A stretch of 64,000 nucleotides of DNA from Sphingomonas sp. YR710. Lineage in GTDB: Bacteria; Pseudomonadota; Alphaproteobacteria; Sphingomonadales; Sphingomonadaceae. The notes beneath the pieces are model-generated. The model was not told where the DNA came from, did not search any database, and saw only the letters and a program-made list of their open reading frames with translations. Of this stretch, positions 9,701 to 17,810 are shown piece after piece. Numbering within the stretch: the first letter of the stretch is position 1; each line of letters opens with the position of its first letter. Location of the stretch: NCBI RefSeq assembly GCF_900101455.1, contig NZ_FMZJ01000003.1:186001-250000 (forward strand), in the 5' to 3' direction. The translations under genes and the position numbers were made by a program.

Positions 9701-10055
9701 CGCCCGACGGAATCGCCGCCGATGCCTCCACATGCAGCCGATCGCTGCCGCGCGTCACCTGTGCGTCGCCGATCGTCTCGACGATCGCATAGACGGCATC
9801 GCGCGGACCGAAATCGGCGAACAACGCCGCGGTTTGCGCGCCATTGATCGCCACCATGGCATAGAGCGCATCGCCCGACAGCGCGGCCGGCACACGCAAC
9901 GCCGCACTGGCTGCACCGACCGCTGCGATCACCAGCGAAAATTGCCGCCCGCTCAACAATTGCGGCGCCCCTGCCGCATCGAGCAGGACTATATGCAGCA
10001 CGAACGGCTCGCCGGAGCGCAGGGCAAGCGCTCCCGAGATCGGGGTTCCGGCCAT
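6729..10055 (-). CDS. Large tail fibre with sialidase-like beta-propeller
   Basis: A 1108-residue phage tail fibre. Residues 1-130 are a beta-rich virion-attachment domain (DUF2793/baseplate-like). Residues 180-245 are Ala-rich helix, likely a trimeric coiled coil. Residues 309-465 carry three related repeats containing W...GDI (NLNGDILF, TPVGDIVAKL, TPIGDIVARI). From about 530 the sequence fits a six-bladed sialidase propeller: GRVWAGF, YTDDLDTGVW, ELDDGRLAVLLQ, FNESSAVPI and a perfect Asp-box SEDGGVTW at 949-956. Two degenerate beta modules interrupt the first blade (about 563-615 and 643-705), and a third sits at 1019-1085. The usual sialidase Arg triad is not clearly recognisable, so glycan binding is safer than hydrolysis. 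The upstream ribosome site is AAAGGAAA. Confidence 0.75.
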   Translation of the reverse strand: MAGTPISGALALRSGEPFVLHIVLLDAAGAPQLLSGRQFSLVIAAVGAASAALRVPAALSGDALYAMVAINGAQTAALFADFGPRDAVYAIVETIGDAQVTRGSDRLHVEASAAIPSGGDPVTIDLPFIIAIPSPSGLLIRETGARGLSAAEQFAIGGLEAGDPVSNAMFAALGDGIRAEVQGSADLAVASMAAAADSAEAAAASAGAADLAKATAGGYRDQALAAQTAATDAAAAAITALGTFPDVATGLAAAAEGGYFLVAGTGDVYASRYRKLGGVATGQSDYASKAALDAMAATLRIDGSATEYLWSVANLNGDILFAFRNSLGGLDVPNLRAMAISAASLSAPSLTATDLLTIGGAAISGTVNPGNLWELRTPVGDIVAKLDMTGTFTMAAGAVAGSLSVGGVLSVGGALNAGSFSVPGTIAAGSIAIGDASIVATSANLVEWRTPIGDIVARIDNEAQAHFASATVHGDLVVTGSIYGSSATLSLPPAPFARVTDAQIATLNGWPVPSVPSDAARPPVLAADSTKYGARASIISGSARCINGRVWAGFIAKLGVTNFTGYVSGTSLTVLSIANLGALSINAGATNQFPTLSGAGVVTGTLINAPPDTQTGPQTWPVSVPQYAGSFHAPIAMSISGGSGVAAITGYIIGAKLYVATADHYDRLVPGATVGGTGVTACTITGAASGGVYGLDTNNGTIGSLAAPISLTATDEPSDGAEGSAAYAVLKYTDDLDTGVWQEALYSLPREPSTDSAAIGLAELDDGRLAVLLQTTGASPYVPATYGLIINNPTAISGAFDIGRPTFLAYGTAIFGGLIVSRETYLTIDLTGASTIFGRLTHEGRDGLAFSPASTVPQVPSIDRSFNESSAVPITGGKWAVYMRSNSGMYQVTSDYDAANWGTPTLWSPSSGYPTTTSRSKFVVSPSGRMIAVFNNSTAGRKLMTLALSEDGGVTWPWAVPIESRGYTQQPPSYPDVTFDGDDILILYDFGRNTGAGLYGGIGKRLYLARISEKLVRNGASFTASIGGTTLHVTAIDAGSAAIRIGSFVHGGGVDGTSIIQGQSTGTPGGAGDYTIATASGGSQTVGISTMTTSGAAESDVTKYVVTL

Positions 10056-10080
10056 GGGATTTCCTTTGGGAAGATAGTGA

Positions 10081-10269
10081 AAATTCCTCCCCGGAACGGG
10101 GAGGGGGACCGCTCGAAGAGCGGTGGAGGGGGCGGCGGCGAAGACGCCGCTGCGCGGCGCCCCTCCACCATGCTACGCCCCGCGGCTGCTGCGCAGCCGG
10201 CTTCGCGTATTTGGCATGCCCCCGGCATGCCACGCCGCTACGCCCCCTCCCCGTTCCGGGGAGGAATTT
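10081..10269. repeat. Intergenic palindromic repeat, family B copy 1
   Basis: A 189-bp element whose 27-bp ends (10081-10107 and 10243-10269) are perfect inverted repeats. They begin AAATTCCTCCCCGG and continue into a G5 run. Internal hairpins include GGGACCGCTCGAAGAGCGGT and a GGCATGCC-type palindrome. It fills the whole gap between the secreted structural protein and the tail fibre. A second copy lies at 28800-28956. Confidence 0.85.
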
Positions 10270-10270
10270 G

Positions 10271-11386
10271 TTACGGCGCCTGATAGCCTTGCAGGTTGAC
10301 CAGCACATTCGCGCCCGTCGTCCCGCAATTGACGTTGAGCGCGGTCGCGGCGGTGCCGCGCAGCGGGGTGGGGAAGTCCATCACTGCGGGCGCCGCCATA
10401 TTGGCGGGCGCATAGAGCGTGTGGATCGCGGTCGCGCCATCCAGGATGATCACCGTCGTCGCCGTCGCGGACATGTTCTGATATTGGAACGCCGTCACAT
10501 AGTTGCGGATGCTCGCGGCGCCCGCGGCCTTTGCGGCGGCGGCGCTCGTCGTCGTCAGAGCGCCGCTATATTGCCAGTCGGCATCGGGCACCGAATAGGG
10601 CTTCTGCACCAGCGCGGCACCCGTCGTCATCGTCAGCTTGGCCATATCATTGGCAACCAGCGTGGTGAGGCCGTTGGCGGTGCGGACGAAGCCGCCGATC
10701 ATGAAAGGCGTGCTGGAGCTGGAGGTCGCGGCCCCGTCTTCCGCCGCCGCGCCCGAAATCACCGTGGCGTTAAGATTGGTCGCCGATGTCTGCACGATAT
10801 CGGTGCGGGTCGACGCAAATGGCAATTGCGAGAAGGTCGCGGTGGCGCCGACCGTACCGCCTGCCACCGCCGTGGAAATCCGAAAGCGGATGTACCGCGC
10901 CGTGATCGGGAAATCGATCGTGCGGACGGTCGACGCGGCCAGGGTCAGCGACGAGATCGGGTTGGCGGTGACGACGGTCGCGTCATAAGCGAAGAACAGG
11001 CCGCCGGCCGACGCGTTGGTCAGGTCATTGGTCTGCTCGAAGCTGATCACACCCGCCGAAATACCGGCACTCGTAAAGATATTGATCGATCCGCTGTGAA
11101 AATTGGCGGCGTCATACCAGCCGGATACCGCCCCGGTCAGCAGATCGGTGTTGAGCGCGGAAAGGCCGCTGCTCGGCCCGACCATGGTGTCGGGGGCGAT
11201 CTGCACCGGCAGCACCGCCCCGCCCGTCGTCACCGGCAATGGCGAGCCGGCGGTCACCGGCGTATAGAGCCCGTCGACCGCACCATAGCCGATCGCCGTG
11301 GACGGCGCGAAGCTTTGCGGCAGGCGGACGGTCTGGGCGCCGGCCGATGCCGCGGCAAGCGCAAGGATCAGCGAAACGTATCGCAT
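10271..11386 (-). CDS. Secreted phage structural protein, function unknown
   Basis: A 371-residue protein with an apparent Sec signal peptide at residues 1-18 (MRYVSLILALAAASAGA), unusual for a virion component. The remainder is Thr/Ala/Ser-rich beta sequence, with VRTIDFPITARYIRFRISTA suggesting a jelly-roll or galactose-binding-like domain. It lies between the holin and the tail-fibre gene. The start has a good ribosome site (GGAGAA). It may be a fibre or decoration protein, or a periplasmic cargo protein. Confidence 0.6.
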   Translation of the reverse strand: MRYVSLILALAAASAGAQTVRLPQSFAPSTAIGYGAVDGLYTPVTAGSPLPVTTGGAVLPVQIAPDTMVGPSSGLSALNTDLLTGAVSGWYDAANFHSGSINIFTSAGISAGVISFEQTNDLTNASAGGLFFAYDATVVTANPISSLTLAASTVRTIDFPITARYIRFRISTAVAGGTVGATATFSQLPFASTRTDIVQTSATNLNATVISGAAAEDGAATSSSSTPFMIGGFVRTANGLTTLVANDMAKLTMTTGAALVQKPYSVPDADWQYSGALTTTSAAAAKAAGAASIRNYVTAFQYQNMSATATTVIILDGATAIHTLYAPANMAAPAVMDFPTPLRGTAATALNVNCGTTGANVLVNLQGYQAP

Positions 11387-11429
11387 GCGGGATTCTCCTT
11401 TCGTTGGGGTTGTGGCCGGCGCTTGCCGC

Positions 11430-11858
11430 CTATTTCGCCGCGACGCCGCTCAATTTCTCCACGGTGCGCAGCCCGCCGAGGCCGAGCATGCCGGCGAGCA
11501 GGGTCAGCAAGGTCGACATGTCGAGCGATGGCACCGCGACCGGATGGCCGGCCATCGCCGCGCCCCAGCTCAGCAACGGCGCAATCAGGAACTGGAGCCC
11601 CAGCCCCGATCCGCACACCCAGCCGACGAACGGCCGCCACCCCGATACGAAGGTCGCGCCGTTGGCCGCCTCGGCCTGGTTGACCGCGATCTGGCCCCTG
11701 GCGAGATCGGTTTCGGCAGTGAGCCGGGCGAGTTCGCCGGTCTGCGCAAGTTTCAGCAACTCGATCTGCGCGGCCTGTTTCGCGGCCGGATCGGGCAGCA
11801 CCCGATCGATGACCTTGCCGCCGATATCGAGCAGTGCCGTGAAGGGATCGAAGCTCAT
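11430..11858 (-). CDS. Holin, 3TM family
   Basis: A 142-residue membrane protein of the three-transmembrane holin family, first described for gene-transfer-agent release. After an N-terminal amphipathic region (FDPFTALLDIGGKVIDRVLPD) and a charged helix, the conserved GWRPFVGWVCGSGLGLQF opens the membrane part. It is followed by LLTLLAGMLGLGGLRTVEKL, the family signature. ATG 11858 is chosen over an upstream in-frame start because AAAGGAAAACC directly precedes it. It lies just downstream of the endolysin gene, separated by a family A palindromic repeat. Role: permeabilise the inner membrane so that endolysin reaches the wall. Confidence 0.85.
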   Translation of the reverse strand: MSFDPFTALLDIGGKVIDRVLPDPAAKQAAQIELLKLAQTGELARLTAETDLARGQIAVNQAEAANGATFVSGWRPFVGWVCGSGLGLQFLIAPLLSWGAAMAGHPVAVPSLDMSTLLTLLAGMLGLGGLRTVEKLSGVAAK

Positions 11859-11878
11859 GGTTTTCCTTTCATCAAAAA

Positions 11879-11974
11879 CCGTCATTCCCGCGAAAGCGGG
11901 AACCCACGGTTACGAGACACTCGAATCGCTCCGGTTCGCCCGTCCATGGGTCCCCGCTTTCGCGGGGATGACGG
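11879..11974. repeat. Intergenic palindromic repeat, family A copy 1
   Basis: A 96-bp imperfect palindrome. The left arm CCGTCATTCCCGCGAAAGCG faces the right arm ending CGCGGGGATGACGG. The minus-strand reading ends in T5 just before the holin ribosome site. The inner sequence matches copy 3 (30231-30325). Confidence 0.85.
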
Positions 11975-11988
11975 AAAAGGAGCGGAGG

Positions 11989-12681
11989 CTAACTCTCGAA
12001 AATCGCCAAAATCCGCCCCCGGATAGCCGCCACATTCTGCAGCCCGATGCGCCCGCCGTTGGTGATGCGCCGCGCCTCGACGAAATCGCCGGCGTCGACG
12101 GCATCGTTCACCTTGCCCTGGCGGAAATATTCGAGCGCGATCAGCGGCCCGACCTCGGGCGGCGCGGCATCGGGATCGCCGATCAGATCCACGCCGATCA
12201 GCGCGCCATAATAGCGATAATTGGCCTTGCCGGTGAGCTGCAGGTCATAACGGCCGCGATAGGTATATCCGTCGATACTCGGATAGGGATCATTGCCCAT
12301 GCGGCCGCCATAGGCACGCGCGGCGATCTCGATCGGGTCGCCGACCGCCGCCTTCGCCTGCTCCGGTGTGAAATGCGCCGGCCACAGCGCCCGCAGCGCC
12401 AGCGCGCTATAGTGCATATTCTCGACGAACCGCCGGAAGCCCCCGGTCTCGTTGCAGCATTGCGCGATGAACTCGGCGATGCGCGGAGCCGTCGTCAGGC
12501 CGTAATCAGCAAAGCGTTCGGCCGCGATCCGGCCGCGCAATGCGATCGCAGCGTCGGCCTTGCGGCCGGCGGCACAGGCATAAAGCGCGGTGAAGGTGCG
12601 GGGGCCTGCGACGCCATCCGCCGGCCCGGGATCGAACCCGCATTCGATCAGAACATTTTGGACCTTTTGCCAATCGATCAT
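11989..12681 (-). CDS. Endolysin: peptidoglycan-binding plus GH19 domain
   Basis: A 230-residue phage endolysin. Residues 5-35 are a peptidoglycan-binding type 1 motif (VQNVLIECGFDPGPADGVAG). Residues 65-230 are a glycoside hydrolase 19 (chitinase/lysozyme-like) domain with catalytic Glu78 in CCNETGGF, then YGGRMGN and YTYRGRYDLQLTGKANY, the substrate-cleft signature. It cleaves the glycan backbone of peptidoglycan during lysis. There is no signal peptide, so release depends on the adjacent holin. ATG 12681 is chosen because GGGAAAG precedes it; an upstream TTG would add six residues. Confidence 0.88.
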   Translation of the reverse strand: MIDWQKVQNVLIECGFDPGPADGVAGPRTFTALYACAAGRKADAAIALRGRIAAERFADYGLTTAPRIAEFIAQCCNETGGFRRFVENMHYSALALRALWPAHFTPEQAKAAVGDPIEIAARAYGGRMGNDPYPSIDGYTYRGRYDLQLTGKANYRYYGALIGVDLIGDPDAAPPEVGPLIALEYFRQGKVNDAVDAGDFVEARRITNGGRIGLQNVAAIRGRILAIFES

Positions 12682-12715
12682 GGAACCACTTTCCCGCAAG
12701 AGGGTTTTAAACTGC

Positions 12716-12808
12716 GAAGCCGGATGGCAATCCCCCCCCGCCCACCGGCTTCATTCAATCAGTTGAGACCCGCTGGCACTGCCCCCCCCCGCCCCGCCAG
12801 CGAGTCTC
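12716..12808. other. Two tandem hairpins with C-tract loops
   Basis: Stem 1 pairs GAAGCCGG (12716-12723) with CCGGCTTC (12745-12752) around a loop containing C8. Stem 2 pairs 12765-12777 with 12796-12808 (12 of 13 positions) around a loop with C9. In the transcribed minus strand the loops are G-tracts. They lie between the membrane protein gene and the endolysin gene and could act as terminator, mRNA stabiliser or a slippage-prone site. There is no U-tract. Confidence 0.6.
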
Positions 12809-12845
12809 TTCTGACGTGCACGGTGGGAATATTTTTCTCGCAAAA

Positions 12846-13271
12846 TCAGACCGTTATCCGCTCGATCTCGTCGATCATCCCGGCCATGTCGCCCGGCAGG
12901 TCGATCGGGATCGGGAAGGTATCGCGCAGCAGATCGCGGGCATGTTTAAGCGCAGGCGAATAGGGCGCCACCCGCTGCAATTCCGGCAGCACCAGCAGGA
13001 TCGCGATCCGCATTTTCTCGAATTTCGCCTCGACCGCCGCGCAATGCTCCTCGCAGCGCGCCAGGCTGGAGGAGAGCTTGTTCTCCATTTCGCGTTCGCG
13101 CTGATCGAGATCGGCTTCCCAGCGCGCATTGCGCGCCGCGCGCGTCTCCTCGCGCCCGCTCATCCAGCCCGCGAGCCATTTGAGCCCCGCCCCCGCCGTA
13201 CCCAGCAATGCCAGGACGCCAGCGATCATCCCGCCGAGTTCCCCCGGCGAGGTTCCGTTCGTATCGGTCAT
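12846..13271 (-). CDS. Phage membrane protein with coiled coil (spanin- or holin-like)
   Basis: A 141-residue protein with a short N-tail, one or two hydrophobic segments (GMIAGVLALLGTAGAGLKWLAGW, residues about 14-36) and a long charged coiled coil (REETRAARNARWEADLDQRE onward, with two Cys in ARCEEHCAAVEAKF). The C-terminus ends DMAGMIDEIERITV. One membrane anchor followed by a coiled coil next to endolysin and holin fits an inner-membrane spanin or an anti-holin, but no signature proves it. ATG 13271 has AAAGGA upstream; the longer in-frame extension lacks a ribosome site. Confidence 0.6.
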   Translation of the reverse strand: MTDTNGTSPGELGGMIAGVLALLGTAGAGLKWLAGWMSGREETRAARNARWEADLDQREREMENKLSSSLARCEEHCAAVEAKFEKMRIAILLVLPELQRVAPYSPALKHARDLLRDTFPIPIDLPGDMAGMIDEIERITV

Positions 13272-13281
13272 GTCGATCCTT

Positions 13282-13830
13282 TCAGTTCGGCGGCCAGCCC
13301 GTCCCGATGTCGATCGCGGCCAGCGCTTCTGCATCCGCCGCGGCCTCAACCGCATCGCGCAAAACCCGCGCCCGCGCATAAGCGGCGCCGACATGGGCCA
13401 TCACCGACTGACCCATCGTGATCATTCCCGCCGCGTCCAGGCGCGCGACCGCGTTATCCGCCATCGTCCAGTCGATCGAGAAGGGCGCTGCGGTGGCCTG
13501 CGCCATCATCGCCGCCAGCGACGCTCCCGATATCTTCGCCAGGCTGCCGTCGTCACTATCGACGGTCCCGAACGGTGTCGGCACGCCACCGCCCGCCACG
13601 GCCGCACGGCGGACCTTCACTGCGTTCCACCGTGCCACTTTCTGGATGGCCAGGGGAAAATCATAAGGGATCAGCGCCCGGCCGTCTGCCGAAGCTACGA
13701 AATCGCCAGCCTCTGTGGTGGGAATAGCCACTTCGCCGTCACCGCATCGGCGCTGTGCTTCCTCGGCCGATGCGCATTCGGCGAACAGCCGCGGGCGCTC
13801 GCCGGCCCTGGTGATGGCATACAGGCTCAT
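13282..13830 (-). CDS. DUF4376 phage protein
   Basis: A 182-residue protein. The C-terminal 100 residues match the DUF4376 pattern of phage tail-associated proteins (VRRAAVAGGGVPTPFGTVDS near residue 75, then FSIDWTMADNAVARLDAAGM). The N-terminal part (LYAITRAGERPRLFAECASA) is a small separate domain. Its ATG overlaps the stop of the hub gene by four bases (13827-13830), indicating translational coupling. Probably a tail-tip accessory or fibre-assembly protein. Confidence 0.7.
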   Translation of the reverse strand: MSLYAITRAGERPRLFAECASAEEAQRRCGDGEVAIPTTEAGDFVASADGRALIPYDFPLAIQKVARWNAVKVRRAAVAGGGVPTPFGTVDSDDGSLAKISGASLAAMMAQATAAPFSIDWTMADNAVARLDAAGMITMGQSVMAHVGAAYARARVLRDAVEAAADAEALAAIDIGTGWPPN

Positions 13831-16800
13831 TTGTACCTCACGAAGGCGACCAGAGAAGCATTGCCGGCATCGATGCTGATACCACTGGAGCTCGCCGACC
13901 ATTCGAAGCTCACGGTGCGGGTGCCCGCCGAAACGGCCAACCTGCCGCTCATCACGACACTGTCGGAGGTCGCCGAACCACCAGAGGAAAAGACCTGGGT
14001 GCCATCGATGGTGATATGCCCGTCCCACGATGGCGTGCTGCCATGATAGCTCTGTTTGCAGGCAAGCATCAGGATGATGTCGCCATCATGCGCCATCGTC
14101 ACATCGAAGCTCACGATGGTCTGATAATAGAAGGCGCCTGCACCGTAGATGGTCGAAGCGTTATAGGCCTGATTGGAGTTCGTGACCGAAAAATCCTGCA
14201 GCGCCGGCGTCGAAACCTTGTCATTGTTGACGTTGCCCCCGCTATCCAGCCCGGCCGATACACGCCCGTCGGTCAACTCGGTCGGCCGCGACGCGAGATT
14301 GCTGGACCAGTCCGCGCCGACCGTGGCATTATCGGCAGGCTTCCCGGAGCCGGAGACCCCAGCCCATGACGCGAGCGTTCCCGCCACTGCTGCGATCTTG
14401 TTGAGCAGCGCGGTTCGCGCGGTGTACGCATCTTGAAATTTCGAAATGAACGTCGATCGTGTAATCGGCGTGTCCACCGTGAAGTCGTTCCACGTCGGCG
14501 AAAGGCTGAGCAGGTAGCTCGCCAGATTTGAGATTGCGGAGTCATACGTGATCTTCTCGGTCGTGATCGAATAGGCCGTCGCCTGCGCGTCGATGCCGCC
14601 TTGTTCGGCATAGAGGACATTCCAATCCGCCGTCACCGCCGGCTTTTCGGAACGATCGAGCACATTGTCCGCAACGATCGTGCCAATCTCGCCGAGCGCG
14701 GTCGACGCACTGGCCGCCGCCCCGTTGGCCGTCAGTTGCGCGGCATTGGCGGCGGCCTGCGCGGTCGCCGCATCCGTCACGCCCTGATCGGCCTGCGCCT
14801 TCGCGACGGCCGCGATCCTGTTCAGCAGGGTCTGGCGCGCGGAATAGACATCCGAAAATTTCGATCGGAAGGTCGCGCCGACGATCGCCGTATTCCCCGA
14901 CAGGTTCGACCACGGAACCGGCGTCGTCAGCGCCGCCAGATAGCTGCTCAGCGCAGCGACGGCATTGTCATAGCCGGTCTTCTCGGTCGTGATCCCGAAC
15001 GATGCCGCCTGCGTGTCGATCCCGGACTGCTCGGCGATGATGACATCGCGATCGTAGATCACGCGCGGCTTCTCATCGGGGGTCAGCAGGCTGTCGCTGG
15101 CGATATCTGCCAGATCGGCAAGGGCCGCATTCGCATCGGCCTGCGCCGCCGCGGCATCGACCACGGCATCCGCGGCGGCGGCAACGCCAGCATCCGCAAT
15201 CACGCGCCAGTCGGTCACATGCGCCGAATCCAGCAGCGCCAGGTTATAGGCCGTCACCGTCGACATGTCCTCGAGCGCCGCGCCGAAGATGTTGAAGCTC
15301 GGGAATTTCAGATAGATCGTGCTGCCGACATTGAGCGACGTGTACGGAAATTTGAACACCGCATCGTCGAGCCGGGCGAACGGCGCACCCGCTCCGTGCG
15401 TAGCGTGCGCGGTCCCATACAGCCCGCGGCGCAGCGTCGTCAGGTCGTAGTGAAACGCGCTGGTCAGGGTCGCCGTCTGATAGGTCATCAATTCGCCGGC
15501 CAGCCAGATCAAGGTCGCGCCCGCGTCCGCGTTCGCCGCCGTGCTGCTATCGAGTGTCTTGCCGCTCGCGGTCAGATCCACCGACAGCATGTTCGTCGTG
15601 TCCGGGTCGACATGATCAGCCAGTCCCGCGGTCGAAACGCCGACCCGCGATGGCCCGCTGATCCGCCCAACCTTCTGGAAATGCACATTGTCGGCGCTCG
15701 CCCACACCTCGCACCCGCCCCACGCCGCCGAGGGCGACGAGACGGCCACCCACACTTCGGGATCGAGCCCGGTCAGCGCCGCTGGCGCGTTGATCAGGAT
15801 CGGCGTCGCGATCGAGCCCGGCGCGACCGACGTGTTAACGGTGACGGCCGATCCCGAATGCGCATTGTACAAGGCTGCCGATGCCGTGCCGACATCGATG
15901 CCCTCGGCCGAGAAGGCCAGCACGCCCTCCTCATCCTCCTCGATATCGACGATCTGGACGAGCTGGCGATAAAGCTGCAATTCGTCGCTGGTGGTGGTCA
16001 GCGTCACATAGTCCATCGGCTCGAGCCGGACGAAATTCCACGGCAGCCGAAACTTGTAGAGATCGCGCCGATAGAGCGTCCGCTGCAGCAGCAGCTGCGC
16101 CGAATGCCGCGCGATATCGGCATCGCAGATGCAGTGATATTGCGTCGGATCCTTCTTGCGCTCGCGAAATTCGGTGATGTTGGCATTATCGTCGGCCAGC
16201 GCGATGCCGACTCCATATTGGTTCGCGCGATCGAGAAATTCGACCTGAACGACATTATAGGCGTCCGACTGGTCGACGATTTCGAGTTGCACCGGTCCGC
16301 CATCGGCCGCGATGAAATCGTCCTCGGTCAGGTCATATTCGGGCGACAGGTTCGGCGTCCAGGTGACGCCATTGCCGGTCGCCGCGGCATCGCCGAAGGT
16401 CGCGATCTTGAGCACGCCTTCGGACCAAAAGGCCGCGCTGTTGGTGGCATCGGTCCATTCGGTGATGCAATCGGATGCGGTGCGCTGCTCCTCCAGCGTC
16501 GGCGACAGCAGCAGATTGTTGGCGCGGGCATAAAGCGACCAGTCGGAAAGATCGCCCAGAAGCCCGCTTGCCCAGCCGGGTACGCCATGTGCGGCATTGG
16601 TCAGGAAATCGCTGACGATATCGGCCGGATCGGCATCCGCCATGCCGGCAAGCTGCACCCCGAAATCCACCTCGAACGAATGGTTCGACAGTGATGCATT
16701 GTCCGTCAGCGCATAATCCTGCGCATAGACATAAGCGACCCCGCTATAGCCGAGCGCCTGCGCCGGATAGAGCGACGTCACATACCCCCATGGCGCCTGC

Positions 16801-17198
16801 GAGGACGAGCCGGTGGCGAGGCTCAGCCCCGCCTGCTGCAACGCGGTTTCGGTGGTCGTGCCATAAGTGAAACCGTCCCATGTCAGCGGCACGACATGAT
16901 CGGCATAGACATCCTTGTCGCGATAGACTGTGCGAACACCCTGCACCGGCCCCTCGCACAGCCCCATGATGATGCTGGCGCTATAGCTGAAGGTCGTACT
17001 CTTCGATCCCCCGCCCATCCCCTTGCCGCCGCTCTGCTTGGTCGTATGCGGCATGGCTTTGAAGCCATTATACCAGATGATATTCGCCTTGATCCGCCCG
17101 CGCCCCCAGCCCAGCGTAATCGGCAGGCCCAGCGACGAGGACTGGACCGCAAGCTGGTTGATCTTCGGCGCGGTGGTGGAGGTCGATTTACCGCCCAT
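13827..17198 (-). CDS. Tail hub / host-specificity protein (Phage-tail_3, RcGTA gp15-like)
   Basis: An 1123-residue baseplate hub and receptor protein, equivalent in position to RcGTA gene 15 and functionally to lambda gpJ. The N-terminus (VQSSSLGLPITLGWGRGR) and the region around 330-460 (IVDQSDAYNVVQVEFLDRAN; FRLPWNFVRLEPMDYVTLT) carry Phage-tail_3 signatures. Residues about 560-690 are beta-sandwich. Residues about 720-1000 contain two tandem helical repeats of about 135 residues, each with LLTPDEKP- or VLDRSEKP-like and QTLLNRIAAVA-like segments. The C-terminal 120 residues are a beta domain. ATG 17198 has a near-perfect ribosome site (GGAGGTGATT). Confidence 0.85.
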   Translation of the reverse strand: MGGKSTSTTAPKINQLAVQSSSLGLPITLGWGRGRIKANIIWYNGFKAMPHTTKQSGGKGMGGGSKSTTFSYSASIIMGLCEGPVQGVRTVYRDKDVYADHVVPLTWDGFTYGTTTETALQQAGLSLATGSSSQAPWGYVTSLYPAQALGYSGVAYVYAQDYALTDNASLSNHSFEVDFGVQLAGMADADPADIVSDFLTNAAHGVPGWASGLLGDLSDWSLYARANNLLLSPTLEEQRTASDCITEWTDATNSAAFWSEGVLKIATFGDAAATGNGVTWTPNLSPEYDLTEDDFIAADGGPVQLEIVDQSDAYNVVQVEFLDRANQYGVGIALADDNANITEFRERKKDPTQYHCICDADIARHSAQLLLQRTLYRRDLYKFRLPWNFVRLEPMDYVTLTTTSDELQLYRQLVQIVDIEEDEEGVLAFSAEGIDVGTASAALYNAHSGSAVTVNTSVAPGSIATPILINAPAALTGLDPEVWVAVSSPSAAWGGCEVWASADNVHFQKVGRISGPSRVGVSTAGLADHVDPDTTNMLSVDLTASGKTLDSSTAANADAGATLIWLAGELMTYQTATLTSAFHYDLTTLRRGLYGTAHATHGAGAPFARLDDAVFKFPYTSLNVGSTIYLKFPSFNIFGAALEDMSTVTAYNLALLDSAHVTDWRVIADAGVAAAADAVVDAAAAQADANAALADLADIASDSLLTPDEKPRVIYDRDVIIAEQSGIDTQAASFGITTEKTGYDNAVAALSSYLAALTTPVPWSNLSGNTAIVGATFRSKFSDVYSARQTLLNRIAAVAKAQADQGVTDAATAQAAANAAQLTANGAAASASTALGEIGTIVADNVLDRSEKPAVTADWNVLYAEQGGIDAQATAYSITTEKITYDSAISNLASYLLSLSPTWNDFTVDTPITRSTFISKFQDAYTARTALLNKIAAVAGTLASWAGVSGSGKPADNATVGADWSSNLASRPTELTDGRVSAGLDSGGNVNNDKVSTPALQDFSVTNSNQAYNASTIYGAGAFYYQTIVSFDVTMAHDGDIILMLACKQSYHGSTPSWDGHITIDGTQVFSSGGSATSDSVVMSGRLAVSAGTRTVSFEWSASSSGISIDAGNASLVAFVRYK

Positions 17199-17604
17199 AA
17201 TCACCTCCGAACAATGTGAAAAACCGCGCCGGCCGCTGCAATTCGCCGTCCCGATCCATATCCCCGCGCACCACCGCACCACCGGCAATCACCGCATGGA
17301 TCACCACCGACGGATCGATCACGATGCCCCCGTGCGAATAGGTCCGCCCGAATTTCCAGATCGCGAAATCGCCCGATCCCAGCTCCTCCCGTCCGATCTC
17401 GCGCGCATAAGGCGTCACCCATTCCAGGAAGTGCTCCTCGTCGCGGTGCATCATCCATTGCGGCGAATAATCGGGCCGCAGATCGGGGATCAGCCCGACC
17501 GCATGATAGACCGCTGCGGGAAACTGCGCGCAATCGCATCCCACGCCCTTGATCCGCGCGTGCGGATGATAGGGCGTCCCCTCCCACGACAAGGCCTCGC
17601 GCAC
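17188..17604 (-). CDS. NlpC/P60 tail peptidase, 5' end displaced by a repeat
   Basis: A tail-tip cysteine peptidase of the phage NlpC/P60 group (RcGTA gp14 position) that opens peptidoglycan during DNA injection. Catalytic Cys lies in GVGCDCAQFP and His in YSHGGIVID, both intact. The conserved part begins RADVVREALSWEGTPY. The normal ATG and a GGGGA ribosome site are still present at 17795-17797, but a 174-bp palindromic element now separates them from the body and puts them out of frame. The first remaining in-frame candidate is GTG 17604 (138 residues) with only a weak ribosome site. The 3' end overlaps the hub start by 11 bases. The gene is either poorly expressed or a pseudogene. Confidence 0.75.
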   Translation of the reverse strand: MREALSWEGTPYHPHARIKGVGCDCAQFPAAVYHAVGLIPDLRPDYSPQWMMHRDEEHFLEWVTPYAREIGREELGSGDFAIWKFGRTYSHGGIVIDPSVVIHAVIAGGAVVRGDMDRDGELQRPARFFTLFGGDYGR

Positions 17605-17620
17605 GACATCCGCGCGCGTC

Positions 17621-17794
17621 GCCCTAAAATCCTTCCCCGCCAGGGGGAGGTGGCAGCGCGCAGCGCTGACGGAGGGGGAGGACAGCTTGCGTCTGGAAGA
17701 ATGAGGTGGGTCCCGCAGCACCCGTTGGCCGCCACCCGCCCCCTCCGTCGCCTTCGGCGACACCTCCCCCTGGCGGGGGAGGATCAAAGGGCGG
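17621..17794. repeat. Intergenic palindromic repeat, family C, inserted in NlpC/P60 start
   Basis: A 174-bp element with imperfect inverted ends: CCTTCCCCGCCAGGGGGAGG on the left and its counterpart at 17761-17784, with outer GCCCT/AGGGC. Inner GACGGAGGGGGAGG and CCCCCTCCGTCGCC also pair. It lies exactly between an orphan ATG (17795-17797) and codon 2 of the NlpC/P60 gene. The frame from the orphan ATG ends at a TAG near 17625. Confidence 0.85.
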
Positions 17795-17810
17795 CATTGG
17801 TCAATCCCCG

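Noticed and set aside
11239-12963. A 574-codon plus-strand open frame
   Set aside because: It runs antisense across holin, a palindromic repeat and endolysin; the minus-strand genes have clear signatures and ribosome sites.
14601-16694. A 697-codon plus-strand open frame opposite the hub gene
   Set aside because: Arg/His/Gln-rich composition with no family pattern; it is the antisense shadow of the well-supported hub protein in high-GC DNA.
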